Below are positions 16,230 through 25,653 of a stretch of DNA of 55,327 nucleotides, piece after piece (the first letter of the stretch is position 1; each line of letters begins with the position of its first letter). The stretch comes from an uncultured Adlercreutzia sp. Lineage in GTDB: Bacteria; Actinomycetota; Coriobacteriia; Coriobacteriales; Eggerthellaceae. The position numbers and the translations under genes were made by a program. The stretch lies in the NCBI GenBank assembly GCA_910585575.1, contig CAJUFS010000011.1, positions 1-55,327 of the forward strand, given 5' to 3'. Below the pieces are notes generated by a model. The model saw nothing but the letters and a program-made list of their open reading frames with translations. It was not told the DNA's origin and ran no database searches.

Positions 16230-18294
16230 CCCATGCCCCTGCCATAAGTTCTGCGATGTCCAGGACATCCTTGTTCCCCTCGAGCGTCGTCATGCCATCG
16301 GCCAACATGGTCAGGCAGAACGGGCACGCCGTCGCCACGGCATCGGCCCCCGTGGCCAAGGCCTGCTCGGTGCGGGCCACGTTGATGCGCTCGCCGGTAT
16401 TCTCCTCAAGCCACATACGGCCGCCGCCGGCACCGCAGCAGAAGCTGTGCTTGCCATGGCGCTCCATCTCCACCACGGTGGCACCGGTCTGCGCAATCAC
16501 CTGGCGCGGGGCATCGTATACGTCCTGATAACGGCCAAGGTAGCACGAATCGTGGAAGCATACCGTCTCGTTCACCGTGCGCGGCACCTCCAGGCGCCCC
16601 TCGCGCACCAACTGGGCCAAAAGCTCGCTATAGTGGATCACTTCGAAGTTTCCGCCCAGCTGCGGATAGTCGCGGGCCAAAGACTGGTAGCAGTGCGGGC
16701 ACTGCACGATGATCTTCTTCACCCCATAGGCCTGGAGCGTGGCGATGTTCTCACTGGCCAGCATGAAATAGACGAACTCGTTGCCCATGCGTCGGGCCGA
16801 ATCGCCGCAGCACTTCTCCTCGTTGCCCAGGATGGCGAAGTCCACGCCGGCTTTCTTCAGCAGCTTGACCAGGGCCAGCGTCACCTTGCGGTTACGGCTG
16901 TCGAAGGCTCCCGAGCAGCCGGGCCAGTACAGGTACTCGGCCTCGGGATGCTCGGCCAAGGTGGGCACGTCCTGGCCCTCGGCCCACTTCGCCCGGGTTT
17001 GCCATCCCAGACCCCAGGGATTGCCGTTGTTCTCCATGTTGCGGAAGGTGGCCTGGGCCTCCGGCGGGAAGGCGCTTTCCATGGACACCTGGTAGGTGCG
17101 CATTTTCACAATCTTCGGCACATGCTCGAGCAGGGCGGGGCACTCTTCCATGCACGAGGCGCAGGTGGTGCACGACCACAGGGCCTCGGGCTTGATCACG
17201 TCGCCCACCAAGGTGCGGTCGACGATGGCGCGGTCGGCCTCGGACAGATCGGCCTGCTCCAGAAGCTCGGCCGTGGGAGGCATCTCCTCGCCTTCGGCCA
17301 GGGCCTTGCGAGCCTTCTGCTGCACGTTGTAGACGATGGGGCCGCGCTGCTCCAGTTCGCCCAGCATATCCTGCATCAGGGCCTTCGGCGAGAGCGGCTT
17401 GCCGGTATTGAAGGCGGGACAGGCCTCCTGGCAGCGATTGCAGCGCGTGCAGGCCTCGGTGTCGAAGAGGTCCTTCCAGGTCATCTCCTCCAAGGTGCCC
17501 ACACCCATGGTCAGCAGGTTCTCGTCTTCCATGTCGATGAAGGGCAGTTCCCCCTTCGGCGCCAGCGAGCGATAGAAGGCCGCAGCGGGCACGAGCAGCA
17601 CATGGACGAGCTTCGAATAGGTCCAGTAGGCGATGATGCCGAAGGCCAGGGCCAGGTGGAACCACCAGAAGAGCTGATGAGCCACATGCAGCTGCTCGGG
17701 CGTCCAGGTAACGAACAGCTGAGCGAAAAGACTGCCAATGGGCGACCAGGCGCGCCACGGATCGTCCGTGGCCTCGATGCGCATGCCCTCGACGATGAAG
17801 CCCGTGATGCCAATGACCAGCAGCGCCACCAGCACGATGATGTCCTGGGGTTTCGTGTCCAGGCTTTTGTTCACCAGACGGCGAATGATGCAGCCGATCA
17901 TGGCCATGCAGAAAGCGGCGCCGGCCAAGTCCACCGTCAGGGACAGGAAGTACAGATAGAAGTCGCCCTGCACCGTGGGCAGCCCCAAGTCGGCCTGGGC
18001 CGCCACGGTTACCGTGGCCACCAAAAGGATAATCATGGCCACGTACATGAACAGGTGCATGATGCCCGAGCCCTTGCGCTCGAGCACTTTAATTTGCAGC
18101 AGGGAGTCTTTGGCGGCCCCAATCAGGCGCTCTTTCCAATGCGAGGTGCGGTCCTCGGGCTGGCCGATCTTCCACAGGCGCCAACGGCGCACGAAGAAGA
18201 ACACCGCCGCTCCCAGAGCCAGCAAAAAGAGCGGATACATGATCCAGCTGTTGTCGATATTCCACAGTACCTCACGGGTGGGTGTCTCGCCCAT
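16216..18294 (-). CDS. Membrane Etf:menaquinone oxidoreductase-type Fe-S protein (DUF224/HdrD-like)
   Basis: A 692-residue membrane-anchored oxidoreductase. The N-terminal about 240 residues hold five or six hydrophobic helices with a NarI-like b-type cytochrome region (His at HVAHQLFWWFHL, about 203-213). Two [4Fe-4S] motifs follow: Cys282/285/288/292 (CTRCNRCQEACP) and Cys375/378/381/385 (CTTCASCMEECP). Two cysteine-rich CCG domains follow: Cys460, 495/496, 532, 535 and Cys584, 619/620, 657, 660. This architecture next to etfBA is that of enzymes passing electrons between EtfAB and (mena)quinone in syntrophs and other anaerobes. It links the acyl-CoA dehydrogenases to the membrane. Direction of electron flow is not determinable. 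Confidence 0.88.
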   Translation of the reverse strand: MGETPTREVLWNIDNSWIMYPLFLLALGAAVFFFVRRWRLWKIGQPEDRTSHWKERLIGAAKDSLLQIKVLERKGSGIMHLFMYVAMIILLVATVTVAAQADLGLPTVQGDFYLYFLSLTVDLAGAAFCMAMIGCIIRRLVNKSLDTKPQDIIVLVALLVIGITGFIVEGMRIEATDDPWRAWSPIGSLFAQLFVTWTPEQLHVAHQLFWWFHLALAFGIIAYWTYSKLVHVLLVPAAAFYRSLAPKGELPFIDMEDENLLTMGVGTLEEMTWKDLFDTEACTRCNRCQEACPAFNTGKPLSPKALMQDMLGELEQRGPIVYNVQQKARKALAEGEEMPPTAELLEQADLSEADRAIVDRTLVGDVIKPEALWSCTTCASCMEECPALLEHVPKIVKMRTYQVSMESAFPPEAQATFRNMENNGNPWGLGWQTRAKWAEGQDVPTLAEHPEAEYLYWPGCSGAFDSRNRKVTLALVKLLKKAGVDFAILGNEEKCCGDSARRMGNEFVYFMLASENIATLQAYGVKKIIVQCPHCYQSLARDYPQLGGNFEVIHYSELLAQLVREGRLEVPRTVNETVCFHDSCYLGRYQDVYDAPRQVIAQTGATVVEMERHGKHSFCCGAGGGRMWLEENTGERINVARTEQALATGADAVATACPFCLTMLADGMTTLEGNKDVLDIAELMAGAWDDES

Positions 18295-18327
18295 CGGTGC
18301 GCACGCTCCTCTGCCTCGCTTGCTCCC

Positions 18328-19308
18328 CTACGATTGAACGCGGGCCGCCAGCTCCTTCTGGAGCAGGGGCACGGCGTCGAACAAATCAGCCACAATGCCG
18401 TAGTCGGCCAGCTCGAAGATCTCGGCCTCGGGGTCTTTGTTGATGGCCACCACGCACTTGGAAGCGGCCATGCCGGCCATGTGCTGAATGGATCCGGAAA
18501 TGCCGCAGGCAATGTAGAGCGTGGGGGCCACGGTCTTGCCGGTCTGGCCCACCTGGTACTGGATGTCCACCCAGCCCTCGTCCACGGCGGGACGCGAGGC
18601 GCCCACGGCACCCCCCAGGGAGTCGGCCAGAGCTTCGATAACCGCAAAGCCCTCGGGGCCCTTGCAGCCGCGGCCGCCGGACACCACGATGTCGGCCTCG
18701 CCCAAATCCACGCGGTCAGAAGCCGAGCGCACCACGTCCTGGATGGCCTTCGCACAGGCGGCGGCGTCGGCCGGGGCCGTTACCACCTCGACGGCACGGC
18801 CCTCGACGGCCTCGCCCAGGGGCAAAGCCTTGGGACGCACCGTGGCCACCACGGGAGCCGTCACGCCGTCCTTGAGCGCCACGCGCTCCACCACCTTCGC
18901 CGTATAGGGCAGACGCGAGAACACCACCGGCGCGGCCGCCTCGATAGCCACCACGTCGGACACGAGTGGCGCCCCCAGCTTCTGAGCCAGGGCCGGCGCC
19001 ACTTCGCGCGCCTCAGCGCCGTCGGCCATAAGCAACACGGCGGGAGCTCCCTCACCCGCCAGCGCGGCCAAGGTGCGACCGAGCGCCTCGGCGCCCAAGC
19101 GCTCCTCGGAAGCCGTGACGCGCACCAGGCGATCGGCGCCCCAAGCTGCCACCTCGGCATCGAGCGCGCCCTCGGGGTCGTTCCATACCACTGCCGCAAC
19201 GGACGCTCCCTGAGCGTCGGCCAGAGCGCGGGCAGCGCCCAGCATCTCCTTGTTCACTTGACGAAGCGTCTGTCCGGCACCGTTGATGCCCACCCAAATA
19301 TCAGCCAT
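18328..19308 (-). CDS. etfA: Electron transfer flavoprotein subunit alpha
   Basis: A 326-residue alpha subunit carrying the electron-transferring FAD. The C-terminal FAD domain is clear: [60 protein letters not shown] and the end with [14 protein letters not shown]. The start [10 protein letters not shown] at 19308 has AAAGGGC upstream and is preferred to one five codons earlier. It follows etfB by 60 nt and precedes the membrane oxidoreductase by 33 nt. Confidence 0.95.
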   Translation of the reverse strand: MADIWVGINGAGQTLRQVNKEMLGAARALADAQGASVAAVVWNDPEGALDAEVAAWGADRLVRVTASEERLGAEALGRTLAALAGEGAPAVLLMADGAEAREVAPALAQKLGAPLVSDVVAIEAAAPVVFSRLPYTAKVVERVALKDGVTAPVVATVRPKALPLGEAVEGRAVEVVTAPADAAACAKAIQDVVRSASDRVDLGEADIVVSGGRGCKGPEGFAVIEALADSLGGAVGASRPAVDEGWVDIQYQVGQTGKTVAPTLYIACGISGSIQHMAGMAASKCVVAINKDPEAEIFELADYGIVADLFDAVPLLQKELAARVQS

Positions 19309-19368
19309 GGTAAGCCCTTTCAATGTATAGCGAATAGCAACAGATTCCTGTAAGACAGCGCGCGGCGC

Positions 19369-20139
19369 TTAGAAGACCTTGGCCTCTTCAACCAGCAAAC
19401 GAGTCGTTTCAGCCACCGCCTCGTTCCACTCGCCCTCGATGATGCGGCCGCCGCTGCGGGCCGGCTTCAAGGTGCGCTCGACCACCGTCAGGGCGTCCAA
19501 ACCGTCGCCCTCAATGGCCAGATCGGCCACAGGCACTACGTCGCTCTTCTTGCGACGGGCCTGCATGACATCGCGCACTGAGGGGTAACGGGGCTCGGCC
19601 AGGCCCTGCTGCGCGGCCACCACGGCAGGAAGGGGCAGCGACGCCACCTCGACGCCGTCGTCTACTTCGCACGAAACCGTCGCGGTACCATCGGCCACTT
19701 CAAGGCCCGTGGCCATGTTGGCAAGGGGAAGGTCCAGCAGAGCGGCCATACGGCCCATGACCTGGGCGCTGGCCGTATCGCCCGACTTCCAACCGCCCAT
19801 GATAAGGTCGGCCCCGCGATCCTTGACGGCGGCGGCCAGGGCAGCGGCCACGAAAGCCGCGTCGCGCTCGAGCCACTGATCGTCCTCGATGAGCACGGCA
19901 TCGTCGGCGCCCATGGCCAAGCCGTGGCGCACGGCGGACAGGCAATCTTGGGTGCCCAGGCAGACAAGGGTAACGGTTCCGCCCAGCTGCTCCTTCAGCT
20001 GCACGGCCCGCTCCACGGCGAATTCGCTGTAGGGATCAATGACCAGGGTCTGCCCCTCCAGGACCACATCCCCGGCGCTGTCGAGCTCGATGACCGCTTC
20101 GGTATCGATCACTTGCTTCACGCACACAATAATGTTCAT
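19369..20139 (-). CDS. etfB: Electron transfer flavoprotein subunit beta
   Basis: A 256-residue beta subunit. Features: MNIIVCVKQVIDTEA, DPYSEFAVERAVQLKEQLGG (adenine nucleotide site), LAMGADDAVLIEDD and the recognition-loop region LPLPAVVAAQQGLAEPRYPS. It opens a minus-strand operon etfB-etfA-Etf:MQ oxidoreductase-NUDIX-MBL-ACAD. The 218-nt upstream region carries two weak matches to the motif (20240-20261 and 20294-20315). Confidence 0.95.
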   Translation of the reverse strand: MNIIVCVKQVIDTEAVIELDSAGDVVLEGQTLVIDPYSEFAVERAVQLKEQLGGTVTLVCLGTQDCLSAVRHGLAMGADDAVLIEDDQWLERDAAFVAAALAAAVKDRGADLIMGGWKSGDTASAQVMGRMAALLDLPLANMATGLEVADGTATVSCEVDDGVEVASLPLPAVVAAQQGLAEPRYPSVRDVMQARRKKSDVVPVADLAIEGDGLDALTVVERTLKPARSGGRIIEGEWNEAVAETTRLLVEEAKVF

Positions 20140-20239
20140 CTTTACCCTTCCCGCTCTCTCTTTTTCAGCTTATTGACTATTGTACGGGAGGCTTATTCGC
20201 AGCAACATACATACTCAAGGCCTTTTGACCGTGAGTGAT

Positions 20240-20315
20240 GGACGAATTAGCCCATTTGGGTAAATTTAATATTGGATTATTTCAAAGCGAAAGGGACAAA
20301 ACCTATAGCTTGGGG
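20240..20315. promoter_or_regulatory. Two weak motif-like sites upstream of etfB
   Basis: GGACGA-N10-TTGGGT (20240-20261) and GGACAA-N10-TTGGGG (20294-20315) keep the left half-site and spacing of the recurring palindrome, but only TTG of the right half. They resemble each other more than the consensus. They could be degenerate sites for the same regulator or chance. Confidence 0.25.
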
Positions 20316-20357
20316 AAATACTGGGATGGAACAACCCCTAAGCCACAGGCTTTTGTC

Positions 20358-20858
20358 CTACTTCTGCGGCGTGACTCCCAATTCGGCGTACTTGCGAATG
20401 AGCGCCTCGTTGGCGCAGGGGGGCACGAACTGCGACACGTCGCCGCCCAGCGAGGCAATCTCGCGCACAATGGACGAGGACAGGTACATGTGCTGAGGCG
20501 TGGACATGATGAACACCGTCTCCAGCTCCTTGTCAAGCTGATAGTTCAGCGCCGTCATCTGGAACTCGTACTCGAAGTCGGTAATGGCGCGCAGGCCCTT
20601 GACCACGGCCGTGGCGTCCATACGCCGGGCGAAATCGACGAGCAGCTCGTCGAAGGCCTCAACGCGCACGTTGGGCAGATGGGCCGTGGCCTGGCGCACC
20701 AGCTCCACGCGCTCGTCCAAGGAGAAGAGGGGCTTTTTCTTAGCCGAAACCGCCACCGAGACGATGACTTCGTCCACCAGCTGCGAGGCACGGGAGATGA
20801 TATCGATATGACCCACGGTAATAGGATCGAAGGTACCCGGAGTAAGTGCGCGCTTCAA
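20358..20858 (-). CDS. coaD: Phosphopantetheine adenylyltransferase
   Basis: This enzyme transfers AMP from ATP to 4'-phosphopantetheine to give dephospho-CoA, a late step of CoA synthesis. The 166-residue protein has the nucleotidyltransferase motif TPGTFDPITVGHIDII at the N-terminus, a conserved RAITDFEYEFQM segment and the C-terminal SSSIVREIASLGG. All are standard. CoA supply is relevant to the CoA-dependent pathways around it, but coaD is a housekeeping gene and the link may be accidental. Confidence 0.96.
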   Translation of the reverse strand: MKRALTPGTFDPITVGHIDIISRASQLVDEVIVSVAVSAKKKPLFSLDERVELVRQATAHLPNVRVEAFDELLVDFARRMDATAVVKGLRAITDFEYEFQMTALNYQLDKELETVFIMSTPQHMYLSSSIVREIASLGGDVSQFVPPCANEALIRKYAELGVTPQK

Positions 20859-20988
20859 AAGACCCTCCTGTCATTTGCGAGGGCCTCTGCGTCCCCCGCG
20901 CTTAGCGATGATCCCAGTGTAATAGAGCCCTCGGGCGTCGATGAGATCGTTTGGTGCAATTGTAGGAAATCGACTGAAAACGGTATAT

Positions 20989-21010
20989 ACACATATATTC
21001 ATTTTTGTCC
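20989..21010. promoter_or_regulatory. Motif site 6: ACACAT-N10-TTGTCC
   Basis: It lies in the 270-nt AT-rich gap between coaD (minus) and the plus-strand gene at 21129, about 120 nt before that start. The left half-site is identical to that of site 9. Confidence 0.35.
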
Positions 21011-21128
21011 ATTAAATTGCTTTCAAATTGGCACATTTCACCCGTAAAAGCGCTATTCTCCCCTTTTCATTTTGGATTTATTGCTAAAATAGTCCCATAA
21101 ATAAGCATCAATGAGGAAATGAGGGGCT

Positions 21129-21914
21129 ATGCAGGTTCATACCGTCCACGAAATCGACTGCTCGGTAGAGCAGATCGATCCTGCCGTGGTCGAGGCCTTC
21201 CTCGACCAGGAACTAAGCGATGATCCTATGCTGGTCGACTCCATTGCGCCCATGGCCGACGCCCTGTGCGCCCAGCTGCGCCCCCGCGGCGTGTACAAGC
21301 TGTTCAACCCGGCCACCTGCACGCTGCCCCCCAAGTATGTGACCCCGGCCATCAAGCTGGTGGGCACCTTGGCCATCCTCTACGGCGAGGCTGCCTACGA
21401 GCGCATGAGCGACGCCGAGCACACCGCCATGGTGGTCTCCACCGTGGGCACCAACGAGGAAATCGAAGCGCTCCACGACCGACTGGTTCACAACGAGCTC
21501 GACGAGCTGCTGTTCCGCGCCTGCCTGGAGGCCCTCACCTCGATGGCCGCCGACAAGCTGGCCGCCGCGGTGGCCGACGACGCCCACGAGCGCGGGCTGC
21601 ATCGCGGCAGCACCCTGGAGTCGGGCACCGAGGACTTCCCCCTCACCATGAACAAGACCCTCGTGTTCTTCACCCAGGCGGAGAAGCGCCTGGGGCTCAC
21701 CTCCGATGACGAGGGCGCGGTATCAGATCAGTGGAGCACCCTCGGCATCATCGGCCTGTACAACGAGACCAAGAAGAAGCGCCGCGGCTGCGCCTACTGC
21801 CACAACGTGAAAACGTGCACCATCCGCAAGATCGGCATGACCTGCCACGGCCGTCGCACCAAGGCGAAAATCCGCAAGCGCATCGAAGAGGCTGAAGAGG
21901 CCAAGAGCGAATAA
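21129..21914 (+). CDS. Protein resembling the vitamin B12-dependent methionine synthase activation domain, with C-terminal Cys cluster
   Basis: A 261-residue soluble protein. The middle part (TMVVSTVGTNEEIEALHDRL, then LFRACLEALTSMAADKLA) has the pattern of MetH-reactivation-domain proteins, where a TLG...EIE helix is followed by an alanine-rich helix. A later RGSTLESGTEDFPLTMNKTL would match the RxSPGYxDxP segment, but the PGY is not kept. The C-terminus has CAYCHNVKTC, a third C in IGMTC, then a basic tail (GRRTKAKIRKRIEE). Four Cys could bind a metal or an Fe-S cluster. Related anaerobe proteins reactivate corrinoid proteins; there is no corrinoid protein gene here. Assignment moderate to low. 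Confidence 0.5.
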   Translation: MQVHTVHEIDCSVEQIDPAVVEAFLDQELSDDPMLVDSIAPMADALCAQLRPRGVYKLFNPATCTLPPKYVTPAIKLVGTLAILYGEAAYERMSDAEHTAMVVSTVGTNEEIEALHDRLVHNELDELLFRACLEALTSMAADKLAAAVADDAHERGLHRGSTLESGTEDFPLTMNKTLVFFTQAEKRLGLTSDDEGAVSDQWSTLGIIGLYNETKKKRRGCAYCHNVKTCTIRKIGMTCHGRRTKAKIRKRIEEAEEAKSE

Positions 21915-21957
21915 GGTCTTCCTCTTCGGCGCCCTCCCCCATCTCCCCGAACTTGCA

Positions 21958-21987
21958 GGGCCCGCGGATAATCCGCGGGCCCCTTTT
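21958..21987 (+). terminator. Intrinsic terminator after the gene at 21129
   Basis: An 11-bp stem GGGCCCGCGGA/TCCGCGGGCCC with a tiny loop followed by CTTTTCG. Confidence 0.85.
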
Positions 21988-22092
21988 CGTGCTTGTCTCG
22001 ACAAGCGACTTCCTCGCCAGAGCACCATCCCCGAACATGTTTCAAGTGCAACGGTCAATTTCAGTCGAATTGATGCGCGAACCTCTTGCTGC

Positions 22093-22127
22093 ACAAAAAA
22101 AGAGAACCCGCCGAAGCGGGTTCTCTT
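22093..22127 (-). terminator. Intrinsic terminator after the ACAD at 22168
   Basis: A 12-bp stem AAGAGAACCCGC/GCGGGTTCTCTT with a 4-nt loop, reading into a run of T on the minus strand. Confidence 0.88.
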
Positions 22128-22167
22128 GCAGAGCGATAGTGCTCGAGCTTAAGCGGCTGGCGCCAAC

Positions 22168-23352
22168 TTAGATGGTCCAGAGGTAATCCGGATCCTGCTC
22201 GGCCTTGGCGTACTCCTTGAGGATGCCGCGACCGGAGATGTGCACCATGATCTCGACGGTGCCACCACCGATCTGGAAGCCACGGCAGTCGAGCATGAGG
22301 CGGGACACGCGGGTCTCATCGGTGAAGCCGAGGCCACCCATGAGCTGCAGGGCGCGGGAGCACACGTCGGTCAGAGCCGGCGCACCGTAGCGCTTCAGCA
22401 TAGCGGCGTCGTTGTTGACCGGAATGCCGTTGTCCATCTTCCAGCAGGTGCGATACAGGAAGTTACGGGTGTTGGTCAGAGCGATCTGCATCTCAACGAT
22501 GTGCTCCTGAACCAGCTGGAAGGTCTTGATGCCCTTGCCGAACTGCTGACGCTCGTTGGTCCACTTGCAAGCGTCGTCCATGGCAGCCTGAGCCTCGCCG
22601 AGGAGCTCGGCCAGCAGCACGCAGCGCTCCCACTCGAAGTTCTTCATGAGCTGCAGGAAGCCCTTGCCCTTGATGCCCAGCAGAGCGCTCTCGTCAACCA
22701 CGACGTCGTCGAAGATGATCTTGGAGAAGGGCATGATCTGCATGCCGATCTTGTTCAGCGGCTCGATGGTGACGCCCTTGGAGTTGGCGGGCACCAGGTA
22801 CATGGACATCTCCTTGTTCTCGGGAGAGGGGTCCTCGTCCTTGCACACCACGATGAAGCCGTCGGAGTTCTCACCGGAGGTCACCCAGGTCTTCGTGCCG
22901 TTGATGTGGATCTTGCCGTCGGCGTCCTTGGTGGCGGTGGTGGTCATGTACTGGTTGGCGGAGCCGGCCTCGGGCTCGGAGATGGCCAGGCAGTACGGCG
23001 GGTAGCCGTTCTCCTGGTAGTAGTCGATGGCGTACTGGATCTGCTCAGGGCTGCCGAACTCGACCATGTCGAACATGATGAGCAGGTTGGGAGCCATGGG
23101 GATGTTACCGCCGCAGTGGTTCAGCTCCTCGATGATCATGGCCATGGTCTGATGATCAACGGGCTTTCCACCGTACTCCTCGGGCAGACCGTACATTCCC
23201 CAGCCGTCGTCAACCCAGGCCTTGGCAACCTCGGGAGCGATGCCGCGGTTCTTGTAACCGGCAGCGATAACTTCCTCGGTCAGGTGCTTCTTGCCCCACT
23301 CGCGAATGCCGCGCTTGATCTCGAGCTGCTGCTGGGAATAGCTGAAATCCAT
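22168..23352 (-). CDS. Acyl-CoA dehydrogenase family protein with GGG in place of the catalytic EG motif
   Basis: A 394-residue ACAD-fold flavoprotein: MDFSYSQQQLEIKRGIREWG, YCLAISEPEAGSANQYMTTT, INGTKTWVTSGENSDGFIVV and LMGGLGFTDETRVSRLMLDC. At the usual catalytic Glu site it reads IGGGTVEIMV, so the canonical base is absent; CaiA, a crotonobetainyl-CoA reductase, likewise has VSGGSDEM there. This favours a reductase or special substrate over beta-oxidation. The ATG at 23352 has TTAAGGAGG upstream; a 25-codon longer form is rejected. It lies 112 nt behind the old-yellow-enzyme-type reductase and likely shares its operon. Confidence 0.88.
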   Translation of the reverse strand: MDFSYSQQQLEIKRGIREWGKKHLTEEVIAAGYKNRGIAPEVAKAWVDDGWGMYGLPEEYGGKPVDHQTMAMIIEELNHCGGNIPMAPNLLIMFDMVEFGSPEQIQYAIDYYQENGYPPYCLAISEPEAGSANQYMTTTATKDADGKIHINGTKTWVTSGENSDGFIVVCKDEDPSPENKEMSMYLVPANSKGVTIEPLNKIGMQIMPFSKIIFDDVVVDESALLGIKGKGFLQLMKNFEWERCVLLAELLGEAQAAMDDACKWTNERQQFGKGIKTFQLVQEHIVEMQIALTNTRNFLYRTCWKMDNGIPVNNDAAMLKRYGAPALTDVCSRALQLMGGLGFTDETRVSRLMLDCRGFQIGGGTVEIMVHISGRGILKEYAKAEQDPDYLWTI

Positions 23353-23464
23353 TTCTTCCTCCTTAAGGAACCTTTGCCTTCTATTCAAAACGCTCCTGCG
23401 TTTGAACCCATTGAAAAGTGCGGGCACCGGATTTGTTCACGACGCCCGCCGTGAAACCTGCTGG

Positions 23465-25546
23465 CTAGATGGCCATCGAGGCCTCGTAGCCGCCCTTGAC
23501 GGCCTCGAGGGTGCGGTACACCTTGCCGTCGGGGGTGGTGGCGTCGCCGATGAGCTTGGCATGGGGCCAAACTTTGACAACCTCGTCGTAGAGCTTCGTG
23601 TTGGACTCGACGCCCAGGGAGGTCAGCACGGTATCGCACTCGAGCAGCTGCTCCTCGCCGGTCTCGATGTTCTTCACCTTGGCGCCCTTCTTGGTCACCT
23701 CGATGAGCTTGGTGAGCGGCATGAGCTTCACGCCCTTGGACTTCACCAGGTTGATGGTGGGGTTCTTGTCGATGATGCCGATGCCGTTGCCCATCTTCTT
23801 GGCCTCGTCGATGACCGTGATCTCACGGCCGTCGCACATGGCCTCGGCCACTTCCAGACCGGCGAAGCCGCCGCCCACAACGACGACCTTCTTGCCCACG
23901 ATGGCAGTCGGGCCGCTCTTCATGTTCAGACCCATGCGCATGAAGCCCACGGTACCGCCCTGAGCCTTGATGGCAGCCACAGCGGCCTTCCAGATCATGC
24001 CCTTGCCCTCAGGAACCACGCCGTTGCACATGGCCTTGATATCCTCGGACTTCACCACGTTCTTGCCGTCGATGCCGGGCACGTCCAGCGGGATGATGCC
24101 GCCGCCGGGAGACAGGATGACCTGGTCGGGGTTGAGCGACTTCAGGTAGTCCACGTCGACGTCCTGCTTGAGCACCACCTTGATGTTGTCATGCAGCTTG
24201 GCCTCGCCCTGCCAGTAGGACACGAGGGGCTCGATGTTGGCATTAAGCACCTGGGCCATGTTCAGCAGACCGCCCACGCGATCGGAGTGATCCACCACGG
24301 TCACCTTGTGGCCGCGCAGAGCGGCAACGCGGGCAGCCTCCATGCCGCCGGGGCCGGCGCCCACGACAACCACGTGCTGCTGCTCGGTCGCCGGATGATC
24401 CTCGGGCAGACCCACTTCCACGCCCTGCCACACGTTGGCGTTGACGGAGCACTGGCACGGCTTGCCGATGAAGATGTTGTCCAGGCAGCGGGAGCACACG
24501 ATGCAGGGGCGAACCTGCTCGGGATGGCCGGCAGCCACCTTGGCGGCCGTGGCCGGGTCGGCGATGAACTGACGGGCCATGCCCACCGCGTCGCCGTAGC
24601 CCTCGTTGACCACCTTGTCGCACATGTCCAGCGTGTTGATACGAGTGCCGGGGAACACGGGCTTGCTGGTCACGGTCTTGCACTGCTTGGCCAGGTCGAT
24701 GAACTCGCCCTCGGGGACGATCTGGTTGGCCACGGGGCGCGGAGCCTCATGGAAGCCGGCCTGGATGGACCAAGCGTCCACGCCGTGAGCCTCGATGATC
24801 GGAATGAGCTCGAGGGTGTCCTCGATGCGGTTGCCGTCGGGCATGAGGTCGTCGGCGGAGATGCGGACCAGGATCGGCATGTCGTCGCCGCAGGTCTTGT
24901 GGATCTCGTCGATGATCTCGGTCAGCAGGCGGGCGCGGTTCTCCGGGCTTCCGCCGTACTCGTCGGTACGATGGTTGGAGTACTTGGACAGGAAGCGCAT
25001 CACCATGTAGCCGATACCGGCGTGAATCTCGATGATGTCGATGCCGGCGTCCTTGCAGCGCTTGGCGGCCTCGCCGTACTGCTTCACCACGATGGCGATC
25101 TCTTCCTTGGTGTACTCACGCTCGGGCATGCCCACGAACGGACCTGAGGGCACGTCCTTGGACGGAGCGTAGGACAGCAGCGGATCGTCGCCGTTGGCGC
25201 GCCACTCGTAGCACAGCTGCAGCTGAGCGGCCACCTTCGCGCCATGCTTGTGGCACACTTCGGCGATCTTCTGATAACCCGGGATGAACTGGTCGTCCCA
25301 GCAGCCGCAAGCACCGGTGGTTGTATGGTACTTGGGCTCGGTGCCGAAGCAATCGCACACGTAGCAGGAGCCGATCTCGATCAGGCCCACGCCGCCCTTG
25401 GCGCGCTGCTCGTAGAAGTCCACCAAGTCATCGGTAACGTGATAGTTGTCCACCTTCTCGATGGTCATAGGCAGCATCACGAAACGGTTGCGCAGCTGCA
25501 CGTTGCCGATATTGAGCGGCTCCAGAAGTTTCTGGTACTTCGCCAC
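23465..25546 (-). CDS. Old-yellow-enzyme-type FMN/FAD/[4Fe-4S] reductase (enoate/2,4-dienoyl-CoA reductase family)
   Basis: A 693-residue protein with the FadH/enoate reductase/BaiCD layout: an N-terminal FMN TIM barrel (LLEPLNIGNVQLRNRFVML; NHRTDEYGGSPENRARLL), a cluster segment CIVCSRCLDNIFIGKPCQC near residue 350, then an FAD domain (VVVVGAGPGGMEAARVAALR) and a NAD(P)-type domain (KKVVVVGGGFAGLEVAEAM). The barrel's usual HxxHGY reads HAGIGYM, so the second His is Ile; the first Cys pair of the cluster is followed by a C-x2-C instead of C-x3-C. The start is GTG with AAAGGAG upstream. Members reduce activated C=C bonds or oxidise amines (trimethylamine dehydrogenase branch). Substrate unknown. 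Confidence 0.85.
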   Translation of the reverse strand: MAKYQKLLEPLNIGNVQLRNRFVMLPMTIEKVDNYHVTDDLVDFYEQRAKGGVGLIEIGSCYVCDCFGTEPKYHTTTGACGCWDDQFIPGYQKIAEVCHKHGAKVAAQLQLCYEWRANGDDPLLSYAPSKDVPSGPFVGMPEREYTKEEIAIVVKQYGEAAKRCKDAGIDIIEIHAGIGYMVMRFLSKYSNHRTDEYGGSPENRARLLTEIIDEIHKTCGDDMPILVRISADDLMPDGNRIEDTLELIPIIEAHGVDAWSIQAGFHEAPRPVANQIVPEGEFIDLAKQCKTVTSKPVFPGTRINTLDMCDKVVNEGYGDAVGMARQFIADPATAAKVAAGHPEQVRPCIVCSRCLDNIFIGKPCQCSVNANVWQGVEVGLPEDHPATEQQHVVVVGAGPGGMEAARVAALRGHKVTVVDHSDRVGGLLNMAQVLNANIEPLVSYWQGEAKLHDNIKVVLKQDVDVDYLKSLNPDQVILSPGGGIIPLDVPGIDGKNVVKSEDIKAMCNGVVPEGKGMIWKAAVAAIKAQGGTVGFMRMGLNMKSGPTAIVGKKVVVVGGGFAGLEVAEAMCDGREITVIDEAKKMGNGIGIIDKNPTINLVKSKGVKLMPLTKLIEVTKKGAKVKNIETGEEQLLECDTVLTSLGVESNTKLYDEVVKVWPHAKLIGDATTPDGKVYRTLEAVKGGYEASMAI

Positions 25547-25653
25547 AGCTTACTCCTTTCATTACTTCCCCACAGAATGTAAAGGTTATTGAGAGTTCTT
25601 CCCTCAAGTCTCCTCGTGACTTTTATTCTACGCACTTCACTTCGTTTTACGAT

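Noticed and set aside
16447-19353. Long plus-strand open frame across 16.4-19.4 kb
   Set aside because: Antisense to the Etf:menaquinone oxidoreductase and etfA, whose cysteine motifs and FAD-domain motifs are unambiguous.
23465-25546. Old-yellow-enzyme-type reductase named as BaiCD or trimethylamine dehydrogenase
   Set aside because: The architecture is common to the whole family and the diagnostic residues I can see do not select one function, so only a family call is given.
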